Positions 42,931-54,051 of a stretch of DNA of 64,000 nt are shown here, one piece after another (within the stretch, counting starts at the first letter, position 1; the number at the start of each line of letters is the position of its first letter). The position numbers were made by a program, and so were the translations under genes. Under the pieces are notes generated by a model. It saw only the letters and a list, made by a program, of their open reading frames with translations. It had not been told where the DNA came from and did not search any database. The DNA lies in contig RDEW01000017.1 in the NCBI GenBank assembly GCA_011109175.1, positions 248,001 through 312,000 on the forward strand, given 5' to 3'. The DNA comes from Dicyema japonicum (taxonomy: Eukaryota; Dicyemida; Rhombozoa; Dicyemidae).

Positions 42931-44020
42931 GAGATAAATTCATCCACGGGGACCTTAATCCCATGCTTATCTCAGATAATCATACTTTTGAGAGTTTTCT
43001 TACGCACGCCTGACTGGATGTGTGACCTCACTGTTTCCATAACTTGTCCATATAATTCTTGAAACATTTTTAGACTTGTTGATTGATTACTACACCTGTG
43101 GAGGATTTATTTTTATTTTTTTATTTAAAACCAAGAATCCGACATATTAAAAAATATGTGGTTGTCAGATGATCCCGGTTTCTTTAGCATCCACCTCTTT
43201 CACAGTGTTCGTTCCTAGAACCGACGCACTTCCTATACGTACGGGACACTTTACTGTATTTATGAGATGGCAATCGGACTCCCGTTCCCTCGCAAGTTCT
43301 CGAACGGAGTTGGCATCAACCGTGAGGATAACCTTTGTAGGGCCTCCGTGACTGTTGATTAATATCATTGGCAGGGCTGTTGTTGTCTTTCTACGAGCAT
43401 TGTTAGTGATGGATGAACGTATCTGACAATCGTGAATTCGAATCAGAAAGATTGACTTTTTAGCGAAGGTCAATTCTCGTCAAATAGGTCCACACCTGAG
43501 GCGATGAGTCTTTCTGGCACAACACAGTTGTTGAAAGGGATCTTCCTGCCCTCTCCCTGAACAACTCCACTTTTGAAGATTACCATAATGAAAACTTTTC
43601 CCCCTAAGAATGAAGTGATGTCTGCGACTGTAGGACGTGTAATGAAAATGGATGAGAGCTGTACAAGCAATTCATCAGGACGACACTGAATTATGCCTCC
43701 CCAAACTGGGCTCCATGAATATCACTTTCCCTCCTACAAAAGCTACCTCAGGAAAATCCCACCTCCGGCAAAAGACCAAACCTCACCGAAAGTATACATG
43801 ACTTTGTGTCTACACCTTCCATACGAACCCTCGAAGAGAACAAGATACTTGATGGCAGACCTCCAGAGATTAACGCTTCAAAACTGCTTCGGAGTGCTGT
43901 CAGAGCGGAACTTCACGTTTACGATGTGGATATCATCTGTCTCCGGCTAAGAGTAGTTCGGGATCTCTTTGCTTTCCCTGGTCCACCAGGGCTCGATGTG
44001 AAAGTTTTTGATTAATTAAC
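42931..44020 (-). CDS. Unassigned coding-looking region, approximate
   Basis: Two abutting minus-strand frames at 43,470-43,670 (TRPTVADITSFLGGKVF, KSGVVQGEGRKIPFNN) and 43,165-43,473 (ALPMILINSHGGPTKVI, CPVRIGSASVLGTNTV) have balanced composition, and their junction could be a micro-intron. Plus-strand frames overlap them (43,693-44,015), so the strand is not certain. I recognise no family. Confidence 0.3.
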
Positions 44021-44629
44021 CTTAATTCATTGGTTTTTTATAATAATATTTAAAGTTAACCACAGCCTAAGAAGTTTCCGGTCTCTCAAAAAAGTTCATC
44101 CTAAGCCTTATAAATCCTTTTTACTGATCAAATAAGTATTTCTATTGCAGTGCACTTAACCTCATGATGGGTGAAAGCCCCTGTCTTCCTCCTTCTTGTG
44201 AGCATACTTTGGAGACTCCAAGTTATGACAAGGAAATTTCGGATCCATGAATATCGGGGTTCAAATTCCTTAGGCTCAAAATTGAAGGAACTCGATGAAG
44301 GCTAGGTTCCATAAAAGGGAAAAGCTGAAGTAAATTCCTACATTTTTTTCAATTTAGATTAGAATTCGGCGAAATAAAATTATTTCAGCAAAAGCTGCCC
44401 ATTCGAGCTTATTTCCCTCGCAGGCAAGAGGGGGAATAGTCATACAATCAGGGCTGCGGTCTCTAACTCTGTATTTTTTTGTTTTTGTCGACAGAATGTT
44501 TTATTTTTGCAACATAACCAAAATTTTTGTAATTTTTTAAATAAAATTCAGAAAATGCGGTCAAATTTAATAATTTAAATAAAATAATTATGGAAGTTGA
44601 CACTTCTGTAGGGATTATTCTAAACGTGG
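44021..44629. other. Intergenic, no gene recognised
   Basis: AT-rich with no supported feature. Confidence 0.45.
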
Positions 44630-44880
44630 CCGCGTGGCGCCATGTGGTGCTATGTGGCTAGTATATCAAAAATTATTTTCATTCCCTTTGATGGCGTCAT
44701 GGATCTACCTTACTGAGGAGACGCCCAATGCCTGGGCGGTATCAAAAGGATCCACTATTCTTTCCCAGGGGACAATGTCGTTACCTGGATACAGGTTCTG
44801 GAACGGTGGAACGAGTCAGGATCAAGGAGTTAGTTAGTTTTGTTATCCGTGGTCTTTGGAATTATTTTAATTAATTAGTT
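44630..44880 (+). repeat. Dispersed repeat family A
   Basis: Aligns with 7,631-7,880 throughout; same head GCGTGGCGCCATGTGGTGCT and same 3' end GAGTTAGTTAG...GTCTTTGGAA. Confidence 0.85.
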
Positions 44881-46645
44881 AGAACATTCTAGAATTAATA
44901 ATCCCCTTGTTTCTCCTTCAACAGACGGTTCTTAGCCAAGATCCTTCAATTTGGGTCAGACGGGATTCGAGAACACAAAAATTGGTGCGTCTGATGCTTC
45001 CTTATTTTAAAATTTTCCGATGTCTCCTGAGTCCAATAAGAAGGGGACGGGAGTTTACACCCACCTTGATGGGATGGAGACATTAAGTGTACCTGAGCTT
45101 GCACTAGATCTTCGTTTCCCAGAATCGGTCTCTGAGGGAACTGACACTCTTAAGACAAACAAATACGGGACTTTAGGAGGACAGTTTGTTTTCAATCCCA
45201 TCGTGACCAAAACCTGGGGGATTCTAGCTCCTAAATCGCTTTCCTTCCTGGGTGCTATCGCATGAGGGACAACCGAGAAGAAGGATGCCTGATTGAACGT
45301 GTTTCTGCAAAATTGTAGGTGGGAATGCACTCTCATCACAAGAGCCGTTTACTTTTTTAATAACTTTTGGTATACTTGAAATAGATTTTATCCTGTTCCT
45401 CCAGTCAGGGTAGGATATCCTTTTCCAGCATCATAAAATTGAACCCCTCTACTGAAGTATGGAATAGAGAGTCCTATTTAACAGAGAATCCTTCAACCAA
45501 GTAAATAACTGTGGGAATAGAACGCACAGCTAATACGATGCGAGCCTTGAGTTACTCGGAACACTTTGTGACAACGACTCAATGGGAATAGGAATCTGTC
45601 TCCGTCTTGTGCTTAATGAGATATCGATAAATATGGTTGACTTTAAGATCTCATACATTTTCCTACTGAGGGAGTCCTGAAAGGAGCGCGAGGAACGAAG
45701 TAATTGCGGTAGGGCTCGAGGTCGCTAAGTAACCAGTACAGTAGGAGCTCATTGGACTAGACATCACAGGCAAAAAATTCGACGGGACGACTCTTTTCCA
45801 ATGGAAAGATGGAAAATACCTTACATGGAACGATAAGAACCATCTCCCTTGAGGAAAAACAGGGGAATTATTGGTCAATTATTAATTACAGAAAGTTTTT
45901 TAGAGATAATCTCCAGGATCACTGGATTAAAAAAGAAAGAATATCCTCAGCTAGCTAAGTGATACCTACACGGAAAGGTCAAAACTAAGGGGACTTTCAT
46001 ATTGAATCGCTACCTATGACGGGCTTGGAGTCTTCTCTTATCTCTGGTGGTTTTTGAGATTCAATAGGGGTCTGGTACAGGGGCTAGTTGGTAGGTTGGC
46101 CGTTCTCACAAATTTCGTTGTCATTTGAGAAGTGTTCCAAAAGTCATAGATTCAAATTAGAACCGATGACTCTGTGGGGGTTCCTGGATCGTGGTAACTT
46201 GTTCATGGAAAATGAGAATGGTGAAGAGACATCCGATGTTGCTTCCAAGAGTTTATGAAACAATTTTATAATCGTCATTATCATCATCTCAGCTTTTATT
46301 TTGTATTCCGGATGTTTTCGAAAGAGAGTCCCTGATCAAACATGACTCCCAGGATATCTGGGTATTGTCTGGGAGAATCATGTTATCAAGGAGAATTCTT
46401 GGTTTTATGTCGTAGTCTCTTACGAAGTAAGAGTATCTTGCATGACCCAAGTGGCTGCTTGATGATCATTGTCCTTTGAAGCGATGACAATATTACCCGC
46501 ATAGGATAACAAATTGGCAAGTTTTTTTTCGAAATTAAATGAAAGCAAAGTATTTTATCCCCTTTAATAATAAATTTGTTTAAAATAGCATAAACATATA
46601 ATTAAAATTTAAAAATTCAAAATCACGCTAATAAATAAATAACGT
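44881..46645. repeat. Mosaic of dispersed repeats, no gene recognised
   Basis: 44,885-45,090 matches 35,205-35,400; 45,220-45,310 matches 31,140-31,250; 45,905-46,110 matches 7,396-7,520 and 36,465-36,570 (family E). 45,100-45,200 resembles the post-RT region at 61,080-61,170 (shared TTTTAAT/TTTCAATCC and GTGACCAAAAC-like order), so a decayed LINE tail is likely. Confidence 0.5.
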
Positions 46646-46652
46646 GTTTGAT

Positions 46653-46969
46653 ATGGAAGTTAGCGAGAAAGACGCAGTTGACCTTTATATTCCTAGAAAA
46701 TGGTATTATTGATATAAATAAGTGTAGCTCATCTACAAATACGCTAATTGGGCCTAAAGATTTCGGATCCATTCAATTCAGCATTGCTAAGGTGTATGTT
46801 CTTTATTATTTTATAGTTGGACGAGAACGGAGTCTACAGAGGCAAGCATGACACCTTTGCTATCTGTTCTAATGTCCGTCGAAGGGTTTTGCTGGCCTTT
46901 TATTCTTAGGGGAATTCTGACTATGAGATCATGAACTTCTGCACTTCTTTGGGCTATTTTGTTGAGTAA
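46653..46969 (+). CDS. RPS21: 40S ribosomal protein eS21
   Basis: Small-subunit ribosomal protein. Exons give about 80 aa: MEVSEKDAVDLYIPRKC, SSTNTLIGPKDFGSIQFSIA, LDENGVYRGKHDTFAICSNV, RRRGNSDYEIMNFC, ending GYFVE. This matches eukaryotic eS21 (about 83 aa) from the VDLYVPRKC motif through IGAKDHAS-type and YAICG-type blocks. Introns are 25 nt (46,703-46,727), 25 nt (after FSIAK) and 24 nt (after VRRR). The C-terminus diverges from the usual basic end. The start ATG is preceded by AT-rich sequence. Confidence 0.95.
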
Positions 46970-46972
46970 GTA

Positions 46973-47279
46973 ATGTCTTTAAATCTTAAGGAATCCAAAC
47001 AAGGTAGTGTGATCGCTAACTTTTGTTTTCATGAATTTTTTGTTTTCCTTTTGTGTTTACTAATTTGTTTTATGTCCTTAATTTTACTTTGGGAGTTGTC
47101 TCGTATTAAGAGTACTGTTTTCTGTCAACTTCATGCAGGTCCTGAAGGCAGTAGAATACTTGGGAAGATTTCCCGAGGTCGTCGCTCTATGATGGGATTC
47201 ACGTGGGTAGAATGTGGATATACTCCGTCTCTGATTGGAAGGGACTTTGATGTATTCTTGCTTATCCTGAACCCCTAGG
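46973..47279 (+). CDS. Hypothetical ORF directly after eS21
   Basis: A 101-codon frame whose ATG begins 3 bases after the eS21 stop. It has one very hydrophobic stretch (FFVFLLCLLICFMSLILLW) that could be a membrane segment. No family recognised. The closeness to eS21 could be chance. Confidence 0.25.
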
Positions 47280-48213
47280 ACTCGACATGAAGGTAGATAT
47301 CTGGGAGCGATCTCATTGGTGTCGCGCTTATTAGTCATCTTCTGCTTATGGTATGGAAACTCGGTTAACAATTTAAAAGCTTTATTTGAACCTTAGTCTT
47401 CAGTCTATTCTTTCGAAAACAGGCGGGGGGCTCGTCTAGATACGCCCCGCCACAAGCAAGTGACATCATCATTGATGAAGACCCGCATCTATGCTCATTT
47501 CTAACCGATTTTGTGTGGTTTAGCTTATTATGCCGAAAACTCACTATCCACAAGTCGCATCCATTTGATTTGTACTGCAAGAATCTGGCAACATGTGTAG
47601 GACTCGGTATATCTGAAACGTGGAGTCTATGCTAATGACAACAGTGATTTTTCATAATATCTGATGATCTTAACGGAAACTATGGATTGCTTCATGGAGA
47701 AATACTGAACGACTTATTAACATGGGGTATTTAAATTACCTGAGATTTATGAGTGAGTATAAATCCACGGGGGACTAAATCCAGTTAATATTTTATTCGA
47801 AGCGAAAACAAAGACATTTGAAACAAGTCATGTCCAGCTGCCAACAGACGGTGGCGTTGCCAAGGACAACGGTAGGCACGTGAAAACCATCTTTATTCTA
47901 ATCCCATAAATTAAAGTCAAGTTTGATTCGTCAAAGAAAGTAAGCCTTTAAAGGTTTGGAAAATCTGCGTCCACCACTTCTCTGAGGTACACCTTTTCTA
48001 TTCTGATCAACCTTCAATTTCCTCTCCCGACATATCGGATTGATTGATCAATAGGAGGATCCACTCTCTCCAGTTTGATTTTGCTAACCCCCAGTTTCCT
48101 CCACTTTTAAAGAGAGAAATAAATAAACTAAAATTCTGACATAGAGGGACCCTTCATAAGAATATATAGCACGTGGCAATAATCAAAATTTTATTAAAAG
48201 TTGCTAAAACGAA
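47280..48213. other. Intergenic, no gene recognised
   Basis: A minus-strand frame at 47,365-47,580 is unassigned. Near 47,423-47,452 GGCGGGG and CCCCGCC form a short GC-rich stem in otherwise AT-rich DNA. Confidence 0.4.
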
Positions 48214-48836
48214 TCATCTGAACCAATATGGTTTATCACCACTCATTTCATTCAGTTGACCCCCCATCACACTCTGTATATACTTAACCTTATTTTCTTC
48301 TGTATCCTCTTCCGCAACCAACTCAGGGAACTCGAAAGGGACAGAATCTTCTCCCTAAAATAATTCATAATGAGCCAGACTAAGCGAACATAGGCGTATT
48401 TTACTTCATTGAAATCTCTGTCATTCTTCTTCCTTTTGGACAAATCATCATTTTGGACCTTTTCGAGATACTCTGACCCTCAGTTTCAAAACAAACCTCT
48501 GCGAATTTCCGTATTTACGGAGGATACGTTGACATTATAAATCTTTTCGAGGTAATTCTTAATGTCAATTCGACTCATCCTAAAGTTTGAGGGAAAACAA
48601 CAAAACTGCCATTGGACGACAAAAACAGCAACATTCTTAGGCATTGGATTAGCCGGCTTTACGAGTTTCATCCAATATAGTGGAAAGCAGACTCTAATCT
48701 GAGGATCTCCCTTCGCGTAAATCGGCAGTTTGACTGGTCTCTTCCACAACGAAAATCTGAAAAATTAACATCACCAGTAGAAATTGTGAAATTTTAGAAA
48801 TACTTACACCCACTTCTGAAATGGAACTCGCCTCAT
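48214..48836 (-). CDS. MRPL23: Mitochondrial ribosomal protein uL23m
   Basis: Large-subunit mitoribosomal protein near the exit tunnel. It reads LPIYAKGDPQIRVCFPLY, MKLVKPANPMPKNVAVF, MSRIDIKNYLEKIYNVNV and later RRKKND-type basic segment, KYAYVRL and FEFPELV, matching animal MRPL23 throughout. Introns: about 51 nt after the first codons (MRRVPFQKWV), 27 nt before MSRIDI, 24 nt after EIRRE and 26 nt after YVRL. The acidic end EEDTEEN then an extra tail to PYWFR. Start at 48,836 is chosen as the first ATG joining in frame. Confidence 0.93.
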
Positions 48837-48904
48837 CTGATAGTAAAATAGTTTAAATTTAAAAATGGAGTTAATAAATTAAATCAATAAAAATAAAAAC
48901 TTAA

Positions 48905-49135
48905 TTTAGTGGTTGTGATGTCCTAGTTTTGTTGGGTTCTTTCTCTCCACTGGTTATATGGTCGAATGTTCTCTTCTTTCTTCTGTTCCTTATCATCTCT
49001 CGTTAATGCTAGTGTCGTCATGTGATCCAACAGTCTCAGGTGATGTCCAGTGTAGGGATGGGCGAAAACGAATCATTTGATCTCCCCCACTCCATTGGAG
49101 GGGTTCCTACAACTTCAGTGAGCAGATGTATTCTT
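48905..49135 (+). repeat. SINE family B, with probable degenerate head
   Basis: GTGTCGTCATGTGATCC, GATGTCCAGTG, CTCCCCCACTCCATTGGAGG are family B body blocks; TAGTGGTTGTGATGTCC at the start could be its A box. Confidence 0.75.
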
Positions 49136-50160
49136 CCCTTTCCGTTGGTTCTGAATGAAGTTGCATGTAATATTGAAAGGATCCTCTGTTCAAAGATGAG
49201 TGTGTCATGTGGTTCACGTGATGTGTTAGGGCTCAGTGTCAATTATACATGAAAAGTAATCATTTGCTCTCTAATTTATCCGTTATTTCGATGGGGGTGG
49301 TTTTGTAATATTTCCGTCCTTTCCTTGCTGATTCTGTCCGGTGATGTGACAAAACCATAATCCCGGCTTCTCTATAACGGTCTCAGCCGCCATGTTCTGG
49401 ATTTGTGTTTCATGATTGAAAACCTCAAAGTGGACATTTCTCTTATACAGGAATCGTAGTATTCGAAATCTGTCTCCACTTATTGTTTCTAGAGATAATT
49501 TGCACTCCGAAAGGATCCGATGGAGGACTCCTGACAACTATCAATTGTATTCACATATGTCTCCCAAGTTGAGACTATGTGCATTCAAATATCTGACTCT
49601 GGCGATTTGAGCGCAAAACATCGGTCACAACCTACTGACAGTGATCGCGAGTACATCATGTCTGTCATAGAATCTGTTATTCTTAACAATCCAGAATCCC
49701 ATACCAGGACCCTTTAACAGTTTCACTTGTTTGGATATGTCACGTGTCTTATTTATCAGAGTATATCTTATGGAGTCTGTTATATTAATCAACTGATCAC
49801 AACCCAACTGTGTTACGACTTAGAAGTCCTCTCTGTATACCACGGTTTTTGCAAGGTTCAAGAATTATTCGAAAGTGGCTTGATTTCAACACGTGTGTAC
49901 GAGAGATTATTGATTTCACAATAGAATGTTCCATTGCAAGACAGCAAAGGTTTTATCCTCAAGAATCATGAAGTGGATAGGCTATCCGCTTTCATCTTAA
50001 AAGAGGTTTTACCCAAAACTGACCTCGAGCGTCCTGAACCTCATCAAGGAACAGAACCCCTTAAAAAAGACAGAGGCTGGGGAATAAAATAATAAAACGT
50101 AATTCTCTGTCACTCGAGGATTTCACTCGAATCCGTATCCAGACAATTTTTTATATCTTC
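49136..50160. other. Intergenic with unassigned ORFs
   Basis: A minus-strand frame at 49,283-49,537 (DRFRILRFLYKRNVHFEVF) might be the ORF1 of a LINE but has no recognisable domain. 49,625-49,807 and 49,727-49,924 overlap on opposite strands and are unassigned. Confidence 0.35.
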
Positions 50161-50199
50161 ATGAAGTGAAGTTCATTGCTTCCCCGTCTTTGGTCCTGG

Positions 50200-50770
50200 C
50201 GGTGTCTCTGTTATACACCTTAAACACGTCTAAGGGGAAGTTCGCGGTAACGGATTTATGTAACTTTGCTATCAATTCACACGCACTTCCAAATATATGG
50301 AAGAACTCACTGATCACGTCAATTCTAAAGACGAGAAACCGATCCATCTTCCTACTGCCCTGACTCCATAACTTGGACCATGTCGAAAGTTCTCGAGAGT
50401 TTTTTCCTAACCAAAATCTCCCCTACTCTGCTAATGTCTGCATTTCAACATGACTTTAGAGCAGACCGATCTACCACGACTCACTTGGGATCTGTTACTT
50501 GTATATCACAGATGGTTTCAATGAGAAAAAATACGGACGGTTTCAATATAAAGCTTTGGCTGGAGAACAGGGTGTATGACAGGCTATCCCTCAATATTAT
50601 CAGTATCTGCTTCAAATCTCATTTGCAGATAATCATGGCAGATGGGAGATTCAAAGGTGAACCTGAATCATTCCTTGGCTATGCCCAAATTCCATTTACG
50701 AAATACCAGAAAATCCGCGGTATCACTTTCGACATGTTAATGGCATCTATTCGTCACGATGAAAAATAAT
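50200..50770 (+). mobile_element. LINE RT fragment, decayed
   Basis: VLESFFLTKISP, AFQHDFRADRSTTTHLGSV and a later GYAQIP segment follow the RT fingers of the family seen at 26,470 and 56,255. Catalytic motifs are lost. Confidence 0.7.
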
Positions 50771-51674
50771 GACCGGGAGGTTCCGAAAGTGGAATGTTTT
50801 AATGCCTATTGCACAGACGAGCCCCATCCCTCCCATAGGCTCTATTATCAGATCATTGCTCCGATCATCGAATGCACTTCTTCCGCATTGAGAATTGCCC
50901 TTTCCTCCTCTAGAATTTAGCTTTTCAATTCATTCCGGTAGAAAACCCTGCATCTTCTTCTCTCTTATGAAAAAGCATTAATTGATACTTTCCTTTCAGA
51001 GGAGTCGTCCAGAAATAACAACCTAGGTTTCCTACATTTTGTGAAAAACCAGGAAATTTCATGAAAACCCAAATCCCCATGCAAAAGAATCCTGATCGAG
51101 TTTTTTAAGCACTCGTAGAGGCACCACGCGAGGAAAATACTTAAAAATTAGAAACTGAGATCACTCAATTTGTTTTTGTTTAACTACCGATCAGTAACTG
51201 CTAATTAATTATCAGTTAACTGTTGTGATGTTGGTTGAATATTTGAACTCCTTTACAAGCCCACGTGGAGAAAATTGGACAATAGGAACCATTCCTGTCT
51301 CATCGACGAGTACAGAGCGAACCACCTTCAATTTCCCTGCCGCAATGATTCGTATTGATTTCTGATTTTGTCAATTGATTTTGTCTACTAACCTCTAGTT
51401 TCAGTCGCTAAGAGACATGGGGTAAGTAAATGAAGTGTTTCTCCCATAAATAACAAGTACGACAAGAGGCCCACATCTCTATAATCGCTTCTAAAAACAA
51501 AGTGGCACAGAAATGCGTTGGAAATTTGTCAACAAACGGTTCTATAAGACAATATGAACAGAATCGGACGATCGATTTGCCGCCGTGCCCATCCTGTCTT
51601 CTAGAGGACCACAAGACCACCTCTACTCTTGTCTTGGCCCGATATATCTGACTAATCTTTAGTAGCGTTTACTT
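50771..51674 (-). CDS. Unassigned coding-looking segment about 51,200-51,640
   Basis: Minus-strand open runs read FCSYCLIEPFVDKFPTHFC, IIEMWASCRTC and then, after a possible intron of about 30 nt, KSIRIIAAGKLKVVRSVLV and ETGMVPIVQFSPRG. Cys pairs could bind zinc. I recognise no family and the junctions are uncertain. Left of 51,200 nothing is seen. Confidence 0.35.
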
Positions 51675-52090
51675 TTCTGTTAGTCACATGCTTCCTTCAT
51701 TTGAAGTGACTGGGGGGTAAATAGTTCTCTACAAGTGTTACCTCTTTCTTTCCACTGTTCTTTCTCTTCTATTGTTATACAGCCGTCATATGATTCACCT
51801 ATCTCAGATGCTTGGAAAGCCAGGACAGCACAAAAAAAAGAATCTTTCTCTCCCCATTGGGTCATTCCTTGGAGGGATATCCAATCGAAAGAACTGAACG
51901 TTCACTTGGTTCTTCTTTTGTTGGAAAGTGGCCACCCCCATCTAAATAAGTGCCGTTCTATTTTTTGCTGCTTCTGGGTGGACTTGTGTAATATTGGAAG
52001 TTCTCTTTTTCCATGACAGTGGAAACTGAATACACTTAATAAGTCCTTAACTTCTTTTTCGGTGTATCCAGGCAAACTAGAGAAAATCTC
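51675..52090 (+). repeat. SINE family B copy, diverged and interrupted
   Basis: CCGTCATATGATTCACC, CTCCCCATTGGGTCATTCC, GTGGAAACTGAATACACTTA and TTCGGTGTATCCAGGC keep the family B order. It begins with a family G hairpin block (CACATGCTTCCTTCATTTGA). Confidence 0.7.
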
Positions 52091-52389
52091 TTCATGAAGT
52101 ATTGCCTCGTCCAAATAGTGGGGGAAAGTAAATTTTGTATTATTTACTTACCCCCGATCCCTTCAAACGAAGGAAACTAGTGACTAATCGAAACGTAATA
52201 GCCAAAAACATCATTCCAAGATGTTCCACCAAGTCGGCCGTGCCAGGGGCCAAGCACACCAGAAGCCTCCACAGAAATCGGATGGAAAAAATCTGCCCAC
52301 CATCCTTTGTATTTCATCCTCCTAGCATCTTCAGAAACTCCTGATGCTACACATGCCGGAGATTAAAAAAACAAAATGATGATAATTAC

Positions 52390-52996
52390 TAGGGCAGAAA
52401 AATAGGACAATTTTTTAAAACATTTAAAAAATAGAACAATTAGGACATCTTAAAAATTAGGACAATTAATTTTTTTTATTTTTTCAAATTATTTTGTGTT
52501 TTTTGCGTTTAACTGCATATCAAAATTTTATACAACTATTCCATATTTTGTCAAGATATCCAGTTTTTCTTCGTTATCTTGAATAAGAAAAAATTGAATG
52601 GTGTCTATACTTTTTTGGCATTCTGTTTGCCTTTTAACGTTAAGATGTTGATCGATGTAGTATTGTTTAGATGATTTTACTATCTTAGAGCATTTTGGGC
52701 AAATAAATCTCCTTTAGGTGTTCTTGTAAATATTTATGAGTTTTTGGAAATTGCTTTTGAAATTCGTTCTTTATTTATGCCTCTAAGTTCTAGTAGTTTT
52801 AATAATTGAGAAAATACAAACCTGTCATTAAATGAAGACTTATAAAACACAACAAAAAACACGTGTAATTTAAAAAGGAAATTAAAAAATACTAACAAAA
52901 TTAAAAAAAATAATTATGTCATATTTTAGGACAGTTTCATCGTTAAAATAGGACATTGACCTATTTTTTGTCCTAAATACGACAATTTCCGCCCTA
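52390..52996 (-). mobile_element. hAT-like relic with TIRs and near-perfect TSD
   Basis: The left end TAGGGCAGAAAAATAG and the reverse complement of the right end TAGGGCGGAAATTGTC pair over the outer bases. ATAATTAC (52,382-52,389) and ATATTTAC (52,997-53,004) flank it, an 8-bp duplication with one difference. Minus-strand debris near 52,600-52,710 reads FICPKCSKIVKSSKQYYIDQ, a BED-like zinc finger of hAT transposases. Very AT-rich, no functional frame. Confidence 0.7.
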
Positions 52997-53004
52997 ATAT
53001 TTAC

Positions 53005-54051
53005 TCAAAGACTATCCACTTATTCTCTCTTTTTAAGCTCAAGAGAAGGACACTGAGCCAAAATGAGGAGGCTGTTTTTGACGCGTCGCCATGTTAAGTA
53101 TTTCTGGATTTTTAACTATTGCGAGTTATTGGCACCTCATGTTGCGATTGCTGCCGAGACAACTGGAACTAGTAGCAGGAAGTCTTTCTTTCCCAAAGAG
53201 GCTGAAACGTCCTGTCACATTCAGAGTCCATAAAAGCCTGTAACTCCTCCAGTCGATTTCTATTTCTATCGTGCGAAGCAACACCGTTAATTATTTCGAC
53301 GGGGGTAAATTTTAAAACTTTGTAAATGCTCTCGCCTCGCACTCCATTAATATTTTTTAGTGGATTTCTTCCAGTTAGATTGAGAATAAATATTTCTTGT
53401 TCTGTCGCTAAGTTGAATATCAATTCCAATCGTACAATTAAAGGAGATATTCTTTGTAAAATACGATTTTTTACTGAGACCGACGCAAACATATATTATT
53501 GACATTCATAATTTTTGGTTAGACGAGATTCGAATAGTGTATCAGAAATTATTTTCCTTTCTTCATAATTTCAGGTGTCTGTCGAGTTAGTCGTCTTGCT
53601 TACACGCTCACGAAAAGGAGGAAGATAAAGGCATCCATAATGAAGAAAACATTCCGTCCTATAGAGGTATGTCACCACCTCAACCTTCTGACCAATTAAC
53701 TACTTGGCTAATTTTCCTTCGACAGTCATCCTTGCTTTATAGTTAGTTGAAAACACTTAGCCATATAAATACTTAGGATTTCGCCTGTGTCACACTCCCT
53801 ACTATCGTTCTACAAAAATTTCCACCAACTTTCCATAATTCAGAAAGTCCTTGCTTTAAATACAATTCTCAATTATTTTCCCAATAGAGATGGGTTACAA
53901 ATGAGAATAAACTAAGTGACCATCGACTAGGGAAAGGTTGCAACCGGAGGAGGGACATCTTGAACCGCTTTCTATAACGGACAACTTTAAGCTCACCTAA
54001 TGAACCTTAAATTTACTTAATTAGTTAATTTATTCAAAAACAAAGGATAAA
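53005..54051 (-). CDS. Hypothetical ORF 53,169-53,492; rest intergenic
   Basis: The 107-codon minus-strand frame begins MFASVSVKNRILQRISPL and has no recognisable domain. It might be a LINE ORF1 or a small gene. From 53,500 to 54,050 repeat-like pieces (family E near 53,905-53,990) and no gene. Confidence 0.3.

Noticed and set aside
43169-43351. Resemblance of IPVSLASTSFTVF to an exosome RNase PH-like subunit
   Set aside because: Only one short block matches, the flanking order does not fit, and the opposite strand is equally open.
47423-47452. GC-rich stem GGCGGGG/CCCCGCC
   Set aside because: Only a short stem with no terminator or histone-type loop context; too weak to name.
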